Shown: one piece after another, positions 1 through 10,808 of the stretch
How positions within the stretch are numbered: position 1 is the first letter of the stretch
Layout of the letters: the number at the start of each line of letters is the position of its first letter
Origin: Triticum aestivum
Taxonomy: Eukaryota; Streptophyta; Magnoliopsida; Poales; Poaceae
Assembly: GCF_018294505.1 (NCBI RefSeq)
Contig: NC_057796.1
Location: forward strand, 271,200,458 to 271,264,457
Direction of reading: 5' to 3'
DNA: 64,000 bases
Translations under genes and position numbers: made by a program
Notes under the pieces: model-generated
Seen by the model: the letters and a program-made list of their open reading frames with translations, nothing else
Databases searched by the model: none
Told to the model about the DNA's origin: nothing

Positions 1-329
1 ACTAGGAGGCAATATGATCGTACTTAAGTATTGGGTGTAACTAATATGCGAGTGTGTTTCATGAATGGATCAATGTTTGAGCATGATGGGCTAGGGATAA
101 CTTATTTTAGTGTTGATATTTTGAAAGACATGGTTGCTTGTTGATATGCTTGAGTATTTAAATTATCATGTCAAAACTAGACTATTGCTTTGAACAATAT
201 AAAAGTCCAAATGTCCATGCTATAAAGAAAAGAAATATGATATGACATGTCAGGCAGCATTCCACATCAAAAATTCTGTTTTTATCACTTCCCTACTCGA
301 GGACGAGTAGGAGTTAAGCTTGGGGATGC
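1..329 (+). mobile_element. 3' internal end of a Gypsy-type LTR retrotransposon
   Basis: This is the untranslated tail of an element that begins before the window. No open frame of note is present. The last bases form a purine-rich tract (gagttaagcttggggatgc, 311-329) directly before an LTR that starts TGATACGTC, which is the normal position of the polypurine tract. The element therefore reads left to right and 330-1760 is its 3' LTR. The gag-pol part must lie to the left. The family is probably one of the Triticeae Gypsy groups with about 1.4-1.6 kb LTRs (WHAM/Sabrina kind); the exact name is not certain. Confidence 0.75.
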
Positions 330-716
330 TGATACGTCTCCAACGTATCTATAATTTTTGCTTGTTGCATGCTATTATACTATCAATCTTGGATGTTTTA
401 TAATCATTTTATAGTCATTTTATATCATTTTTTGGTACTAACCTATTGACATAGTGCCAAGTGCCAGTTGTTGTTTTCTGCATGTTTTTTACATCGCGGG
501 AAATCAATATCAAACGGAGTCCAAATGCCCCGAAACTTTACGGAGATTTTTTATGGGCCAGAAGGAACACAACGGGCCCTGGCTGTGACTGGGGGTGCCC
601 CGAGGGAGGCACAACACACTAGGGCGTGCCAGGAGGTTCACCACCTCCATTGGTGCCTCTCCGATGATGCGTGAGTAGTTCTTTGTAGACCTTCGGGTCC
701 GTAGTTAGTAGCTAGA

Positions 717-747
<31 letters not shown>

Positions 748-1760
748 GAATTCTCAATACAGTGGTCTCTTGGAGATCCATATGATGTAACTCTTTTGCG
801 GTGTGTTGGTTGGGATCGATGAACTTTGAGTTTATGATCAGATCTTTTTATATCCATGAAAGTATTTGAGTTTCTTTGATCTCTTTTATGCATGATCTCT
901 TATAGCCTCGTATTTCTTCTCCAATATTTGGGTTTTGTTTGGCCAACTTGATCTATTTATCTTGCAATGGGAAGAGGTGCTTTGTAGTGGGTTCGATCTT
1001 ACGGTGCTTGATCCCAGTGACAGAAAGGGAACCGACACATATGTATCGTTGCTACTAAGGATAAAACGATGGGGTCTATCTCTACATAGATAGATCTTGT
1101 CTACATCATGTCATCATTCGTATTGCATTACTCCGTTTCTCCATGAACTTAATACACTAAATGCATGCTGGATAGCGGTTGGTGTGTGGAGTAATAGTAG
1201 TAGATGCAGGCAGGAGTCGGTCTACTAATCTTGGACGTGATACCTATATAATGATCATTGCCTGGATATTGTCATGAGTATTTGAAGTTTTGTCAATTGC
1301 CCAACAGTAATTTGTTCACCCACCGTTTGCTATTTTTCTCGAGAGAACCCACTAGTGAAACCTACGGACCCTGGGTCTTCTTTCTCATATTATTTGCCTT
1401 TGCGATCTACTTTTTCCTTGCATTTATTTTCAGATCTATTAAACCAAAAATAAAAAATACCTTGCTGCAATTTATTCGTATTTATTTTATTTGGCGTTCG
1501 ATCTGTCAATCTACTACAGATTTACCTCACGTCCATTTGCCTACTTGAGGCGCCATACCCCGGAAGGGATTGACAACCCCTTTAACATGTCGGGTTGCGA
1601 GGATTTGTTATCTGTGTGCAGGGGATGTTTACGTTGTGTTGCTTGGTTCTCATCTGGTTCGATAACCTTGGTTTCATATCTGAGGGAAATACCTACCGCC
1701 GTTGTGCTGCATCATCCCTTCCTCTTTGGGGAAATAACGACGTAGCTTCAAGCGACATCA
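330..1760 (+). repeat. 3' LTR of Gypsy-type element (1431 bp)
   Basis: The LTR starts TGATACGTCTCCAACG and ends CAAGCGACATCA, so it has the TG...CA ends of an LTR. A purine tract precedes it. The five bases after it (cggtc, 1761-1765) should be the 3' TSD; the matching copy lies outside the window. It holds a CT microsatellite and a tract reading gacaacccc near the end that is common in this LTR group. The first roughly 250 bases resemble the start of the inverted solo LTR at 44350-45849, but the far ends of the two differ, so they are related and not the same family. Confidence 0.8.
722..748. repeat. (CT)n microsatellite
   Basis: An uninterrupted run of TC dinucleotides, about 13 units, lies inside the Gypsy-type LTR. 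Confidence 0.95.
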
Positions 1761-1849
1761 CGGTCCTGTTGATTGGGAGGGGTGTGGCGTACCGCAAAAC
1801 GGAGGAAATGGACTTGTGTTGGAGCGCTACGGTTAAAACGGGGGTCCTG

Positions 1850-2340
1850 TTCATTGTGAGGGGTGTGGCGTACCACAAAACGGGACTCCACGGGCTACTG
1901 TTCATCTCCACCGTCAACCTCCTCCATCCTCCACCTGCAACTGTTCATCCACGCCGTCTCCCTCCTGCCTCCACCAGCTACTGTTCATCCACAGGCTCCT
2001 GTTCATCCAGCCTCCACCGCTCCTCCACTGGCTACTGTTCAACCAGCCCTCTCCACGGGGTCCTGTTCAACCACCCCTCCACGGGCTACCGTTCATCCAG
2101 CCCTCCACTAGCTACTGTTCAACCAGCCCTCCATGGGGTCCTATTCATCTAGCCCTCCATGGGGTCCTGTTCATCCACCCCCAACCGGCTCGATCGATAG
2201 GGGTCCTGTTCATCCAACGACAACTGCCTCTACTACAACGGGGTCCTGTTCATCCAACCCCCACCAGGAACTGTTCATCCAACCCCCCAACAACACTCAC
2301 TATTCATCAAGAGGCAGCAGGTTCAATTGGCTTCAGTTAG
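1850..2340. repeat. Degenerate tandem repeat in the CACTA element
   Basis: Short units built around ctgttcatcca(gccctcc) and ggggtcctgttcat recur about fifteen times with irregular spacing. The units give long open frames rich in Ser, Pro and Thr on the plus strand that have no other support. Such arrays are usual in the subterminal parts of large grass CACTA elements, where transposase binding is expected. Confidence 0.65.
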
Positions 2341-3257
2341 CAGCAGTAGCAAAGGAATCGCTCGATCGTGTTCAGTTAACAGTCAGGGATCGATCGATCG
2401 CTCGGGTTCAGTAACGCATAGCCTGCAGTGCAATCGCTCGGGTTCAGTTAGAGCCCAATGCCTCGCACCCACGCTCATACGTGTACGAGAGAAACACGCA
2501 TCGCTCGGACCCGACCACCCACCGTAACCGGGAACTCCCCGATATTTTCCTCGCCCTCGCTTCTACCATGGTTTTTTTCCGTCATGGACGGCCCAAAGAA
2601 TGTCATGCAACTGCGTCTCCGGCCCGCCTAGGACGAAAAACCCATTTTCTGTCATAATTTTTTTCGTAGAAGTAGGAGCCCACCACATCTATGATGATAC
2701 CGGGTTTTGTCACAATTATCGTGTAACACCCCGGATGTAACTTTCCATATTTGTAACTCCAACTCTTGCCATCTTCGGCTATGTGTTATGATATTCCCTT
2801 CGTGGTCGGGTTTTGTTTTTTTTCGTTTTGCATTTTGTTCATGTCATGCATCTCATATCATGTCATCATGTGCATCTCATTTGCATACGTGTTCGTCTCA
2901 TGCATCCGAGCATTTTCCCCGTTGTCCGTTTTGCAATCCGGCACTCCCACATGCATCGGCGCACCCCTCTTGTTTCTTTTCGTGAGCGGGTGTTAAACAT
3001 TCTCGGAATGGACTGAGGTTTGTCTAGTGGCCTTGTTATACCACCGGAAGACCACATGTCAAGTTTCGTTCCATTTGGAGGTCGTTTGATGCTCCAACGG
3101 TTAACCGGGTAACCGCAAAGTCCTTTTGTGTGTTGGAGCAAAACCACCCCTCCAAACAGCCCAAAACCCCTCTAAGTCACCTCCATGCTCTCGGTCGTTC
3201 GATCACGATCATGTGGGCGAAAACCGCACTCCATTTGAAGTCTCCTAACTCCCTCTA

Positions 3258-3268
3258 CCTACAAATAG
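3258..3268 (+). promoter_or_regulatory. Degenerate TATA box of solo LTR copy 1
   Basis: The bases ctacaaatagg sit where copy 2 has ctatatatat (30811-30820), directly before aaaccctaa and the GC-rich leader. The position fits the LTR promoter, and this copy looks weakened by substitutions. Confidence 0.45.
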
Positions 3269-5216
3269 GTGATCCCCCGAAATTTTTCTCGCAGTCCAAA
3301 CCCTAACCCCGCTCCTCCGCGCCGGACGAAAGCCGCCGCCGCCCTCGCCCAACCGCTGCGCGCTACGTGGCGCCCGTGCGCCCACATCGCCGCCGGCCCG
3401 CCCGGGCCCGGGGCAAGCCCTCCCGGCCCGTACGCCGCCGCTGCCCCGCGGGAGCCCGAGCCCGGGGCCAAATCCCGCGCCTCCCGCGCCGGCGCCGCCG
3501 CGCCCCGCCGCCCGCCGGTCGCCACCGCCCGATGCCCACCGCCGCCTCCTCTCCCTCGCCGCCCGCGCCTCCGTCCGCCGCCGCACGTCCCGCGCCCCGG
3601 CGAGCTCTCCCCGCCGGCGCCTCCTCTTCCCCAACTCCGGCGAGCAACCAGCCGACCCCGCGTCCTCGAGCTCGATCCAGATCCATCCCAGTGTGGTTGA
3701 CTTATTTTCCCCCCTCTCGAAATTTCTCCAAGTCCCGAAGAGATTTTACATTATATGCTCCTGTTCATTGCATCATAACTCTCTGCATATAGCTCTGTTT
3801 CGTGTGTGTAATATATCGAAATGTTCGCTTCGAGATGCTCTTCATTTTGTTCCATTGTGCCATGTTCATTTGAGACCATCTTGATGCCCAAATCTCTGGT
3901 GCAAGAGTGATATATGTTGTTAACTGCTGTTACTTAGCAGAACTTGGTGATTTGTTATTTTTGTTGCATTTGATGTGTGCATCTTATGGGCATGAGCTCT
4001 ACATGTGTTTTAATGTATGTCATGCCATCTTTACATAGGCGTATGCCATGTATTTTTGTGATATCCGTGGTTACTAGCACAAGCATGCAAACTAGGCTTC
4101 GTGATGTTTCTGTTTTCAGGGACAGTAATTTCACCAAGTCTGTGACTGCTGTTGTTTTGTTGCACGTATCCATGTGGCTACAGAGAGATCCATGCTTATT
4201 TTGAGTATGTTCAGTAAGGATGTTTTGTAGATATAGTTGTGATCTATCCATCCATGCCCCTGTTTGCAATTATGGAGTGCCATAGCATGTCCTAATCTTT
4301 CTCTACTTTTGCTACAAAATGTTCCTGGCAGATTGTTTACGTGTTATTCAATTTTGCCAAGCTTGTTGTAGTTGTTTCATACATGGAATGTACTTGCTCT
4401 TGCCATGGATAGCTTCATAAACATGCCATCTTGCTGTAGGTATGCTTGTTTTGTCATGAATTGCTTTGTGGTGAGTGAATCAAGCTCACAAAGATGTCTT
4501 CATAATGCTGTTTCTGCCATGCTCTGTTTTCTGCTAAGTCTGGAACCTGTTAACGAAACTTGCTATGTTTACATGGTTGCCATCATATCTTCAGGTCCTT
4601 TTTGGCTCATGGTCAGTAAGGGACTTTTGTTCTATGCATTTAGTAGACTCATTCCATGCCTTGTTTGGCCATGTTAAGTTCCTGTAGCATGTTGATTGCT
4701 TGCTCTGAACATTGCTACCTGATGCTGTTTCAGTCATGTCCAGTAATTTCACCAAGTCTGTGAACCTGATATCTTTTGCACTTTTTCCATGCTTGTTTGA
4801 ACCTGTTATGTTGTGATCTAGCCGTAGCTCAGTGTTCATCTTTTGTCAAGCATCTCCTGTAGATTACTGTCATATGTTTTGTTACTATGTTGGAGTTCTG
4901 TAGCATAGTTACTTGTTGCATTCTAAGTGCTATCCTCCTGTTAATCGCAGAATCGTGTCATTCTTGTTTTGCTTGCCATTTGCAAACCGTGCATCCGTTT
5001 CCGGTGATCTTTATATCGATTTCGACCGAAATCGTCTCATATTTCCAGTGGAATACTTGGTTTGCCAAGTTACTGCCTTGTTCATTCTTTTTCTTCCGGA
5101 GCACGCATATGCATCGCATATCATATCCCGCATCTCATGCATGTTTTGCATCATGTTGCTTGTGCATTTCCCGTGATTGATTGTGGTTCCGTTGCTTGTG
5201 TTCTTGCTGTGGGTAG

Positions 5217-6643
5217 AGCTGGGAGACGAGTTCGTGAACGAGGAACCTGTTGAGTACGCTTACGAGGATCAAGCTTTCGTCAACTCTGAGAACCTTGCAG
5301 GCAAGATGACCATACCCTCGAAATCACTTCTATCTTTGCTTTGCTAGTTGTTCGTTCTATTGCTATGTTGCGCTACCTACCACTTGCTATATCATGCCTC
5401 CCATATTGCCATGTCAAGCCTCTAACCATCCTTTCCTAGCAAACCGTTGTTTGGCTAAGTTACCGCTTTTGCTCAGCCCTTCTTATAGCGTTGCTAGTTG
5501 CAGGTGAAGTTGAAGCTGGTTCCATGTTGGAACATGGATATTTTGGAATATCACAATATCTTTTATTTAATTAATGCATCTATATATTTGGTAAAGGGTG
5601 GAAGGCTCGGCCTTATGCCTGGTGTTTTTGTTCCACTCTTGCCGCCCTAGTTTCCGTCATACCGGTATTATGTTCCTTGAGTTTGCGTTCCTTACGCGGT
5701 TGGGTGATTTATGGGACCCCCTTGACAGTTCGCCTTGAATAAAACTCCTCCAGAAAGGCCCAACCTTGGTTTTACCATTTGCCACCTAAGCCTTTTTCCC
5801 TCGGGTTTTCGCGAGCCCGAGGGTCATCTTTATTTAAACCCCCGGGCCAGTGTTCCTCTGAGTGCTGGTCCAAACTAGAGCCCTTTGCAGCGCCACCTCA
5901 GGGAAACTTGAGGCCTGGTTTTAGTTGTACGGACTGCTCATCCGGTGTGCCCTGAGAACGAGATATGTGCAGCTCCTATCGGGATTTGTCGGCACATTTG
6001 GGCGGCTTTGCTGGTCTTGTTTTACCATTGTCGAAATGTCTTGTAAACCGGGATTCCGAGACTGATCGGGTCTTCTTGGGAGAAGGTTTATCCTTCGTTG
6101 ACCGTGAGAGCTTATAATGGGCTAAGTTGGGACACCCCTGCAGGGTATTATCTTTCGAAAGTCGTGCCCGCGGTTATGAGGCAGATGGGAATTTGTTAAT
6201 GTCCGGTTGTAGAGAACTTGTCACTTGACTTAATCAAAATACATCAACCGTGTGTGTAGCCGTGATGGTCTCTTCTCGGCGGAGTCCGGGAAGTGAACAC
6301 GGTTTGAGTTCTGCATGAACGTAAGTAGTTTCAGGATCACTTCTTGATCATTTCTAGCTTCGCGACCGTTGTGTTGCTTATCTTCTCGCTCTCATTTGCG
6401 TATGTTAGTCACCATATATGCTTAGTGCTTGCTGCAGCTCCACCTCATTACACCATCCTTTCCTATAAGATTAAATAGTCTTGATCTCGCGGGTGTGAGA
6501 TTGCTGAGTCCTCGTGACTCACAGATTCTACCAAAACAGTTGCAGGTGCCGACGATGCCAGTGCAGATGACGCAACCGAGCTCAAGTGGGAGTTCGACGA
6601 GGAACGTGGTCGTTACTATGTTTCTTTTCCTGATGATCGGTAG
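5217..6643 (+). CDS. Candidate spliced small ORF inside solo LTR copy 1
   Basis: Two blocks read as exons, and I do not recognise the product. The first (5217-5300) follows a gggtag acceptor and codes for an acidic peptide containing [17 protein letters not shown]. It stops at ccttgcag before gcaaga, a possible GC-type donor. The second (6546-6643) follows a gttgcag acceptor and codes for [19 protein letters not shown] near the C-terminus, then TAG at 6641. The first block ends one base into a codon and the second supplies the other two, so they join in phase. The same structure with equal exon lengths (84 and 98 nt) is in copy 2 at 32825-34242. The upstream start exon was not found. It may be an LTR-borne gene, a captured host exon pair, or chance. 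Confidence 0.4.
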
Positions 6644-7006
6644 TGGAGCCCAGTTGGGACGATCGGGGATCTAGCATTTGGGGTTATCTTATTTTCATTT
6701 GGATGTTGACCGTAGTCGGTCTATGTGTGGATTTTGGATGATGTATGAATTATATTTATTTATTGTGTGAAGTGGCGATTGTAAGCCAACTCTCGTTAGC
6801 CCATTCTTGTTCATTACATGGGATTGTGTGAAGATAACCCTTCTTGCGACAATGCCACAATGCGGTTATGCCTCTAAGTCGTGCCTCGACACGTGGGAGA
6901 TATAGCCGCATCGTGGGCGTTACATATCGTCATAGAAGTGTCATAAGCATGACAGAAAAAAATTCGTTCAGCCCAAAATGTCACGGATGTGTCTTTTTTT
7001 GTAGTG

Positions 7007-8000
7007 CAAGCTGCTGGAGTTTTTTGAATTGACGGGGTGTCAGCCAGGCGCCCACCATGCAGGGTATGTCTAGCAGGTAGCATGTCGGGATGTAGATGCG
7101 TTGAACGGAGCCCTGGTGGGAGGAGATGATGGCTCCGGGGAGTTCAGAATCATCATCGATAGATAGCTGACGATAGTCGAGATTAAGAGGCGCGATGCGC
7201 CACTGAGTGCGCCACCGAGATGCAAGGACTTGTGTGCGACACCATCCTTGGTCGGGAGAAGGGAGATGATCTCCCCAAGGATGGCGACCAGTAGATCGCT
7301 GATGCGGTCCACCCGAGATTCTACAGGTTCCTCAAATCCAGGGGGTCATGGCCGATTCTGCTCGTGCTGCCGGGTGCATGATCTACAACCGGCGGCACCG
7401 CTAGCCGGAGCCTCATCTGTGTACATACCAATCTGAGAAAAAAAGGCAGAAACATACATGTAGGACATTCAAAATCAATTCTCAAGTTCTGGAAGAAAAA
7501 AGGCACAAACATATATGTAGGACATTCAAAATCAATTCTCAAGATCTGGCTATGAATTATTAGCACGCACGCTAACCCTAGTCGGATTATTAGCAAAATT
7601 ATTTGTACAGAATAAACAATTAATCACTAACCCTATACGGGTACCATTCAAGCAATCAATACACTACACGCATCTAACGGATCTTACTCTGATTTCATGG
7701 ACTGAGAGAACATACCATAGTTGTATTCCAAAAAAATGAGAGGGGGTGGGTATAGATGACTAACCGGTTTTCCGTCAGAGTCGGAGTTACTGTGGACCTC
7801 CGGCTCCGGCTGGAGAGGCACGACGACACCGATGAAGTCAAGGTCGTGCTGCTACCCACGCGAGACCTCGACGGAGGCGACGACAACCTCTGTGCCCAGC
7901 TTCACGCGTTGCGCGGGTGCTTCACCATCCCCGGTGTCGCCACTCCCTCTGATGGTGTGCTTCGGTGGCATCCTCATACACTCGAGACGGCGGTGACCAT
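7007..8000 (-). pseudogene. F-box (F-box/LRR-type) protein pseudogene, 5' part
   Basis: Read from about 8000 down to 7007. The core at 7312-7230 codes for DRISDL...ILGEIISLLPTKDG, an F-box signature; the expected Asp-Leu-Pro-Asp is changed and a frameshift follows soon after. A second frame further down reads YLLDIPCMVGAWL, typical of the F-box/LRR family. Stops and frameshifts occur before the F-box (a TGA just upstream) and inside it. A likely acceptor (tacacag) lies near 7424 and a donor-like ccggttagt near 7765, which suggests a first exon at about 7770-8000. The CACTA terminus at 7006 cuts the gene off after the F-box. Family function is substrate choice for SCF ubiquitin ligases; this copy cannot encode it. 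Confidence 0.6.
7440..7553. repeat. 57-bp tandem duplication
   Basis: Two adjacent copies of a unit containing catgtaggacattcaaaat and caattctcaag are offset by 57 bases, with few differences. They lie in what would be an intron of the F-box pseudogene. Confidence 0.85.
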
Positions 8001-8298
8001 TGTGGACGGAGGGGGGGTGCGTTCGCTTATTATGAACAACGGCTCGGGTGCGCCATTAATATGGAGCGGTGGGAGCGAGGCGGGCGGCGGTCAAAGGCTG
8101 GCTTGCCTCCCGGTGAGCTTGCACAGTGGACTTCACCAACTGCACTTGTATCGATTTCTGGCGGCTCTATGTCTCCCAATATCGTGGAGGCAGAGGTGGC
8201 CAATATTGCTCAGTTTCAGCAACAATGGACTTGGGAGGCTATACCGCATGGCGATGATGTTTTTCTCATGTCATTTCCAAGTGAAGAATTTTACAGCG
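7965..8298 (+). pseudogene. DUF4283-type protein pseudogene, upstream part
   Basis: The frame carries ANIAQFQQQWTWEAIPHGDD and VFLMSFPSEEF, the front of a DUF4283-like domain common in grass genomes in proteins with CCHC zinc knuckles, often retroelement-derived. The reading continues across the inserted LTR element at 14783, where the next residues fit (TGFAVFIKSHNV). The insertion at 8299-14777 splits the domain in the middle. The true N-terminus is not clear; upstream frames overlap the opposite-strand F-box pseudogene. Role in the cell is unknown for this family; nucleic-acid binding is usually assumed. Confidence 0.6.
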
Positions 8299-8923
8299 TG
8301 TCGTGGAATTGACACGACAGATGTCCTTAGTGTCAGGACTTAGTCGCGAGGACAACGCATCTATGTGGTAGCTTGAGAGGGGTTGAGCGGAATCGAGAGA
8401 CGCAACACAAGACGAGGATTTAGACAGCTTCGGGCCCCGGGAAACATCATCCGGTAATAACCCTACATGCTGTTTGAGGCTAGGTCTCATTATGATCACG
8501 GGAGAGTCGCCGGGAACCGGCTCTCGGTGTTTTTCCCTAGAGATTGTTTCTTGTCTTGTCCCTCTTTGGGGAGCCTTGCCCCTCCTTATATAAGTTAGAG
8601 GGGCGGGTTACATGTGGAGTCCTAGTAGGACTAGGACTAGTCTATCTTCTCTTACAAGTTAATTACAAGTCCGGGTCTTGCTTCCTTGTAAAGGAAATAT
8701 TCGTCATCCCTTTCTTCTTAAGCCGGCCCACCATCTCATGAGCCGGCCATCTGGGACTTGGGCCTAGTCTTCTATCTGACCCGCCGTTGGGGTCATCCGG
8801 GAGTCGTCCGGCTCGTGAGTCGTCTGACAGTGAGCCGTCAGACCCGTGAGTCGCCAGTCTTCTGGCGGGTCACGGTGAAGCGCCAAGTCCGGCCGGGTCA
8901 TACCGCGGGGTATATCCCCGACA
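8299..8923 (-). repeat. 3' LTR of the non-autonomous element (625 bp)
   Basis: On minus it begins TGTCGGGGATATACCCCG and ends CAATTCCACGACA. It lacks a 17-bp unit (cttccggccaggtcata kind) that is duplicated in the right LTR, and this alone explains the length difference from 642 bp. Confidence 0.88.
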
Positions 8924-8938
8924 TTAGCCCCCAGTTTA
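8924..8938 (-). other. Polypurine tract
   Basis: On minus, AAACTGGGGGCTAA abuts the LTR start TGTCGGGG. It is the plus-strand primer site for reverse transcription. Look-alikes recur through the interior of the element. Confidence 0.7.
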
Positions 8939-9426
8939 ATTTGGATTCATCCATGTTAAACTAATCTGCAATATAAACACAAGAACAAATTTGACAGGTT
9001 GTGCTCCGGGTTAAATATTCCTGTAAGCCGGCACCTGATCATCCTTAAGTCCTTGACATTTTCTCCTGGAAAATCCGAGTCAATAGGCCAGCTTCATAAC
9101 CCATTTGCTGATATTGGTTCTTGTAAATAAAGAGTCAGTTTGAATTGGCCTTCAATGCTCTGACTTGACAAAAATATTAGTCTCTGAAATACTCAACTGA
9201 TATCCAGCCGGCTTAAAGATGTAAAACTTGCCGGTTTATGATTACCACCATTGTCGGGTTATAAAAGCTGATAATTCCGGGTCATGATTGTTGCCAACGC
9301 CGGTTCATGATTATTGATGACGCCGGGTTGTAGACACAGGGTCGTAATGATTGGTGACACCGGGTCAATCTGGTTTACTCAAAACAAAGAATTTGAAAAT
9401 ATTTCTTCGATAATAATATAATACTT

Positions 9427-10130
9427 GTAGCCCCCAAGTCTTGAGTAGAACAAAGTGATGGCTTAAGACTTGCTTCAATATAAATGCTGCCACTTTGAAG
9501 AAATCCATATTGTTCATCTCAGTCACTAGTAAAAACTGAATACTCCATATTATGTAGCCCCCAAGTGCCGGGTTGTCATGCTTGCAGCAACCTGGGACTT
9601 GTAATTGCCTTATGCTCATATAAACTTCAACCAGCGTAGCCCCCAAGGGCTGGGTCATTATGCAATAATGAGCAGGGATTTTGTAAATATGATCATGTAA
9701 ACTTGACCAGCAACGTGTGGCCCCCAAGGGCCGGGTCAGTAAGATATTACTGAGCTGGGACTTTGTATATGATTCATTGATAATAACAGTATATGATGTA
9801 ATCTCCACCATGGGGCTTGGACCCACGTCCACAAGGTTAAGAGCTTTGTACTCTACCAACTGAATAGTGGATCTTTCAATATAATGGATTAAGGCTTGTG
9901 TACCTTGAATTTTCGACAGGAGCAATTGGTAGCCCCTAAGGGCCGGCTCATTTAGAATGTGATGAGTCGGGTCTTCAATAAGTTGAGCAAAAATGACTTT
10001 GCATTAGCCCCCAAGTGCCATGGTATATGCTGGCAGTAACATGGGACTTGCATATTTGATGTGATCTCAATGTAAATAATGTAGCCCCCAAGTGCCGGGT
10101 CGTAAGCCTGCAGCGACTCGGGACTATTCC
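9427..10130 (-). repeat. Seven units of polypurine-like motif plus hairpin
   Basis: The plus-strand motif tagcccccaag (minus CTTGGGGGCTA) or a close variant recurs at about 9428, 9555, 9637, 9717, 9931, 10006 and 10082. Several gaps are 75-80 bp. Directly after each on plus is an inverted repeat: for example caagtcttgag with cttaagacttg, ccgggttg with caacctgg, tcattat with ataatga, tcagtaa with ttactga, ccggctcat with atgagtcgg, and ccgggtcg with cgactcgg. Stem sequences differ from unit to unit while pairing is kept, sometimes through G-T pairs. The unit near 10006 pairs only over about five bases. Function is unknown. Confidence 0.75.
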
Positions 10131-10808
10131 TTCCATTGTATAATAAATCATATCCATTGATAAAATAATAGCCAGTGCGCCAAAGCGACTTTGAATACCT
10201 CATCCGTTGATAAGTAAGTCCGGAGCTGAAATACTCGGCGGCTCTTGGCCGATGGCAATTTAATACGCCTCCATTGTAAGCCGGAACTTTTATAACCCGG
10301 CGGCTTATAGCCTTTGAGAAAATCAAGAATTGATAACCCTTTTGAGACACCAATTTCAATCTTTGATGATGGGCTTGAACTTAATCATTTATGTAAGTCA
10401 TAGCCCTGTAAATCCTGCATAAAGTTTAAACAACATATGCCCTGGCGACTTAACGTTAAAAGCCAGGGCGGTAACCACCCAAATGTAGTCTTATCCTGCA
10501 CACAAGTAGATCACAAGATCCCTTGGCGGTTTACCGCAGGGCGGGTCATAATATCTCACATATAACCACTGTGATATTGAATTTGTACTACCGGTTTACA
10601 TGACCTGTGCAGTAAGGGTGATAACCCAATCTTTAGAAATCAAGACTTCCAAATGTTTATGATTGTCATATGATGGCGACTTATCATCCAAAGTCAAACC
10701 GGGTTAAATAGCAACCACTCATATACACTTTGTATATGATCAAAAGAGCTTCAAATAAAACCCAAAAACTGTTTGCAAAAAGAGACTTCAAAAGTTTTGA
10801 GGCTTCTG

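Larger units (their letters stand above)
2722..6924 (+). repeat. Solo LTR, 4.2-kb Gypsy (Tekay/Del-like) family, copy 1
   Basis: The unit starts TGTAACACCCCGG and ends GGGCGTTACA, giving TG...CA ends and a near-perfect 10-base terminal inversion. It is flanked by a perfect 5-bp duplicate tatcg (2717-2721 and 6925-6929). There is no internal gag-pol domain, so it fits a solo LTR left by recombination between two LTRs. Very long LTRs beginning TGTAACACC are typical of Tekay/Del chromovirus-lineage Gypsy elements; that family call is from memory. It holds a GC-rich block (about 3300-3690), a long T-rich intron-like part (3700-5200) and a conserved exon-like pair (see 5217-6643). A second copy is at 30278-34523. 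Confidence 0.82.
1761..7006 (-). mobile_element. CACTA transposon, one terminus, nested by other elements
   Basis: Read on the minus strand, the sequence beginning at 7006 is CACTACAAAAAAAGAC, the CACTA-superfamily terminal signature, followed by short subterminal motifs around TGTCATG and TCATAGAAG that recur at 2590-2720 and 6930-6990. The possible 3-bp target duplicate on this side is caa (7007-7009). The other terminus is not in the window: the left side is cut at 1760 by the Gypsy-type element, which inserted into it. The body is split by a solo LTR at 2722-6924; the sequence on either side rejoins cleanly at the tatcg duplicate. No transposase frame is visible, so this is a fragment or non-autonomous copy. 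Confidence 0.7.

Noticed and set aside
3245..3792. Long overlapping open frames on both strands in the GC-rich block of solo LTR copy 1
   Set aside because: High GC removes stops in all frames; the products are Arg/Pro/Ala runs and the frames are not kept in copy 2.
2722..6924. Reading the 4.2-kb unit as a DNA transposon with captured exons
   Set aside because: The 10-base terminal inversion allows it, but TG...CA ends, 5-bp TSDs in two copies and the TGTAACACC start fit a long-LTR Gypsy solo LTR better.
8266..8499. Minus-strand frame repeated at 14097-14336
   Set aside because: It is LTR sequence of the non-autonomous element, and its repetition is due to the two LTRs.
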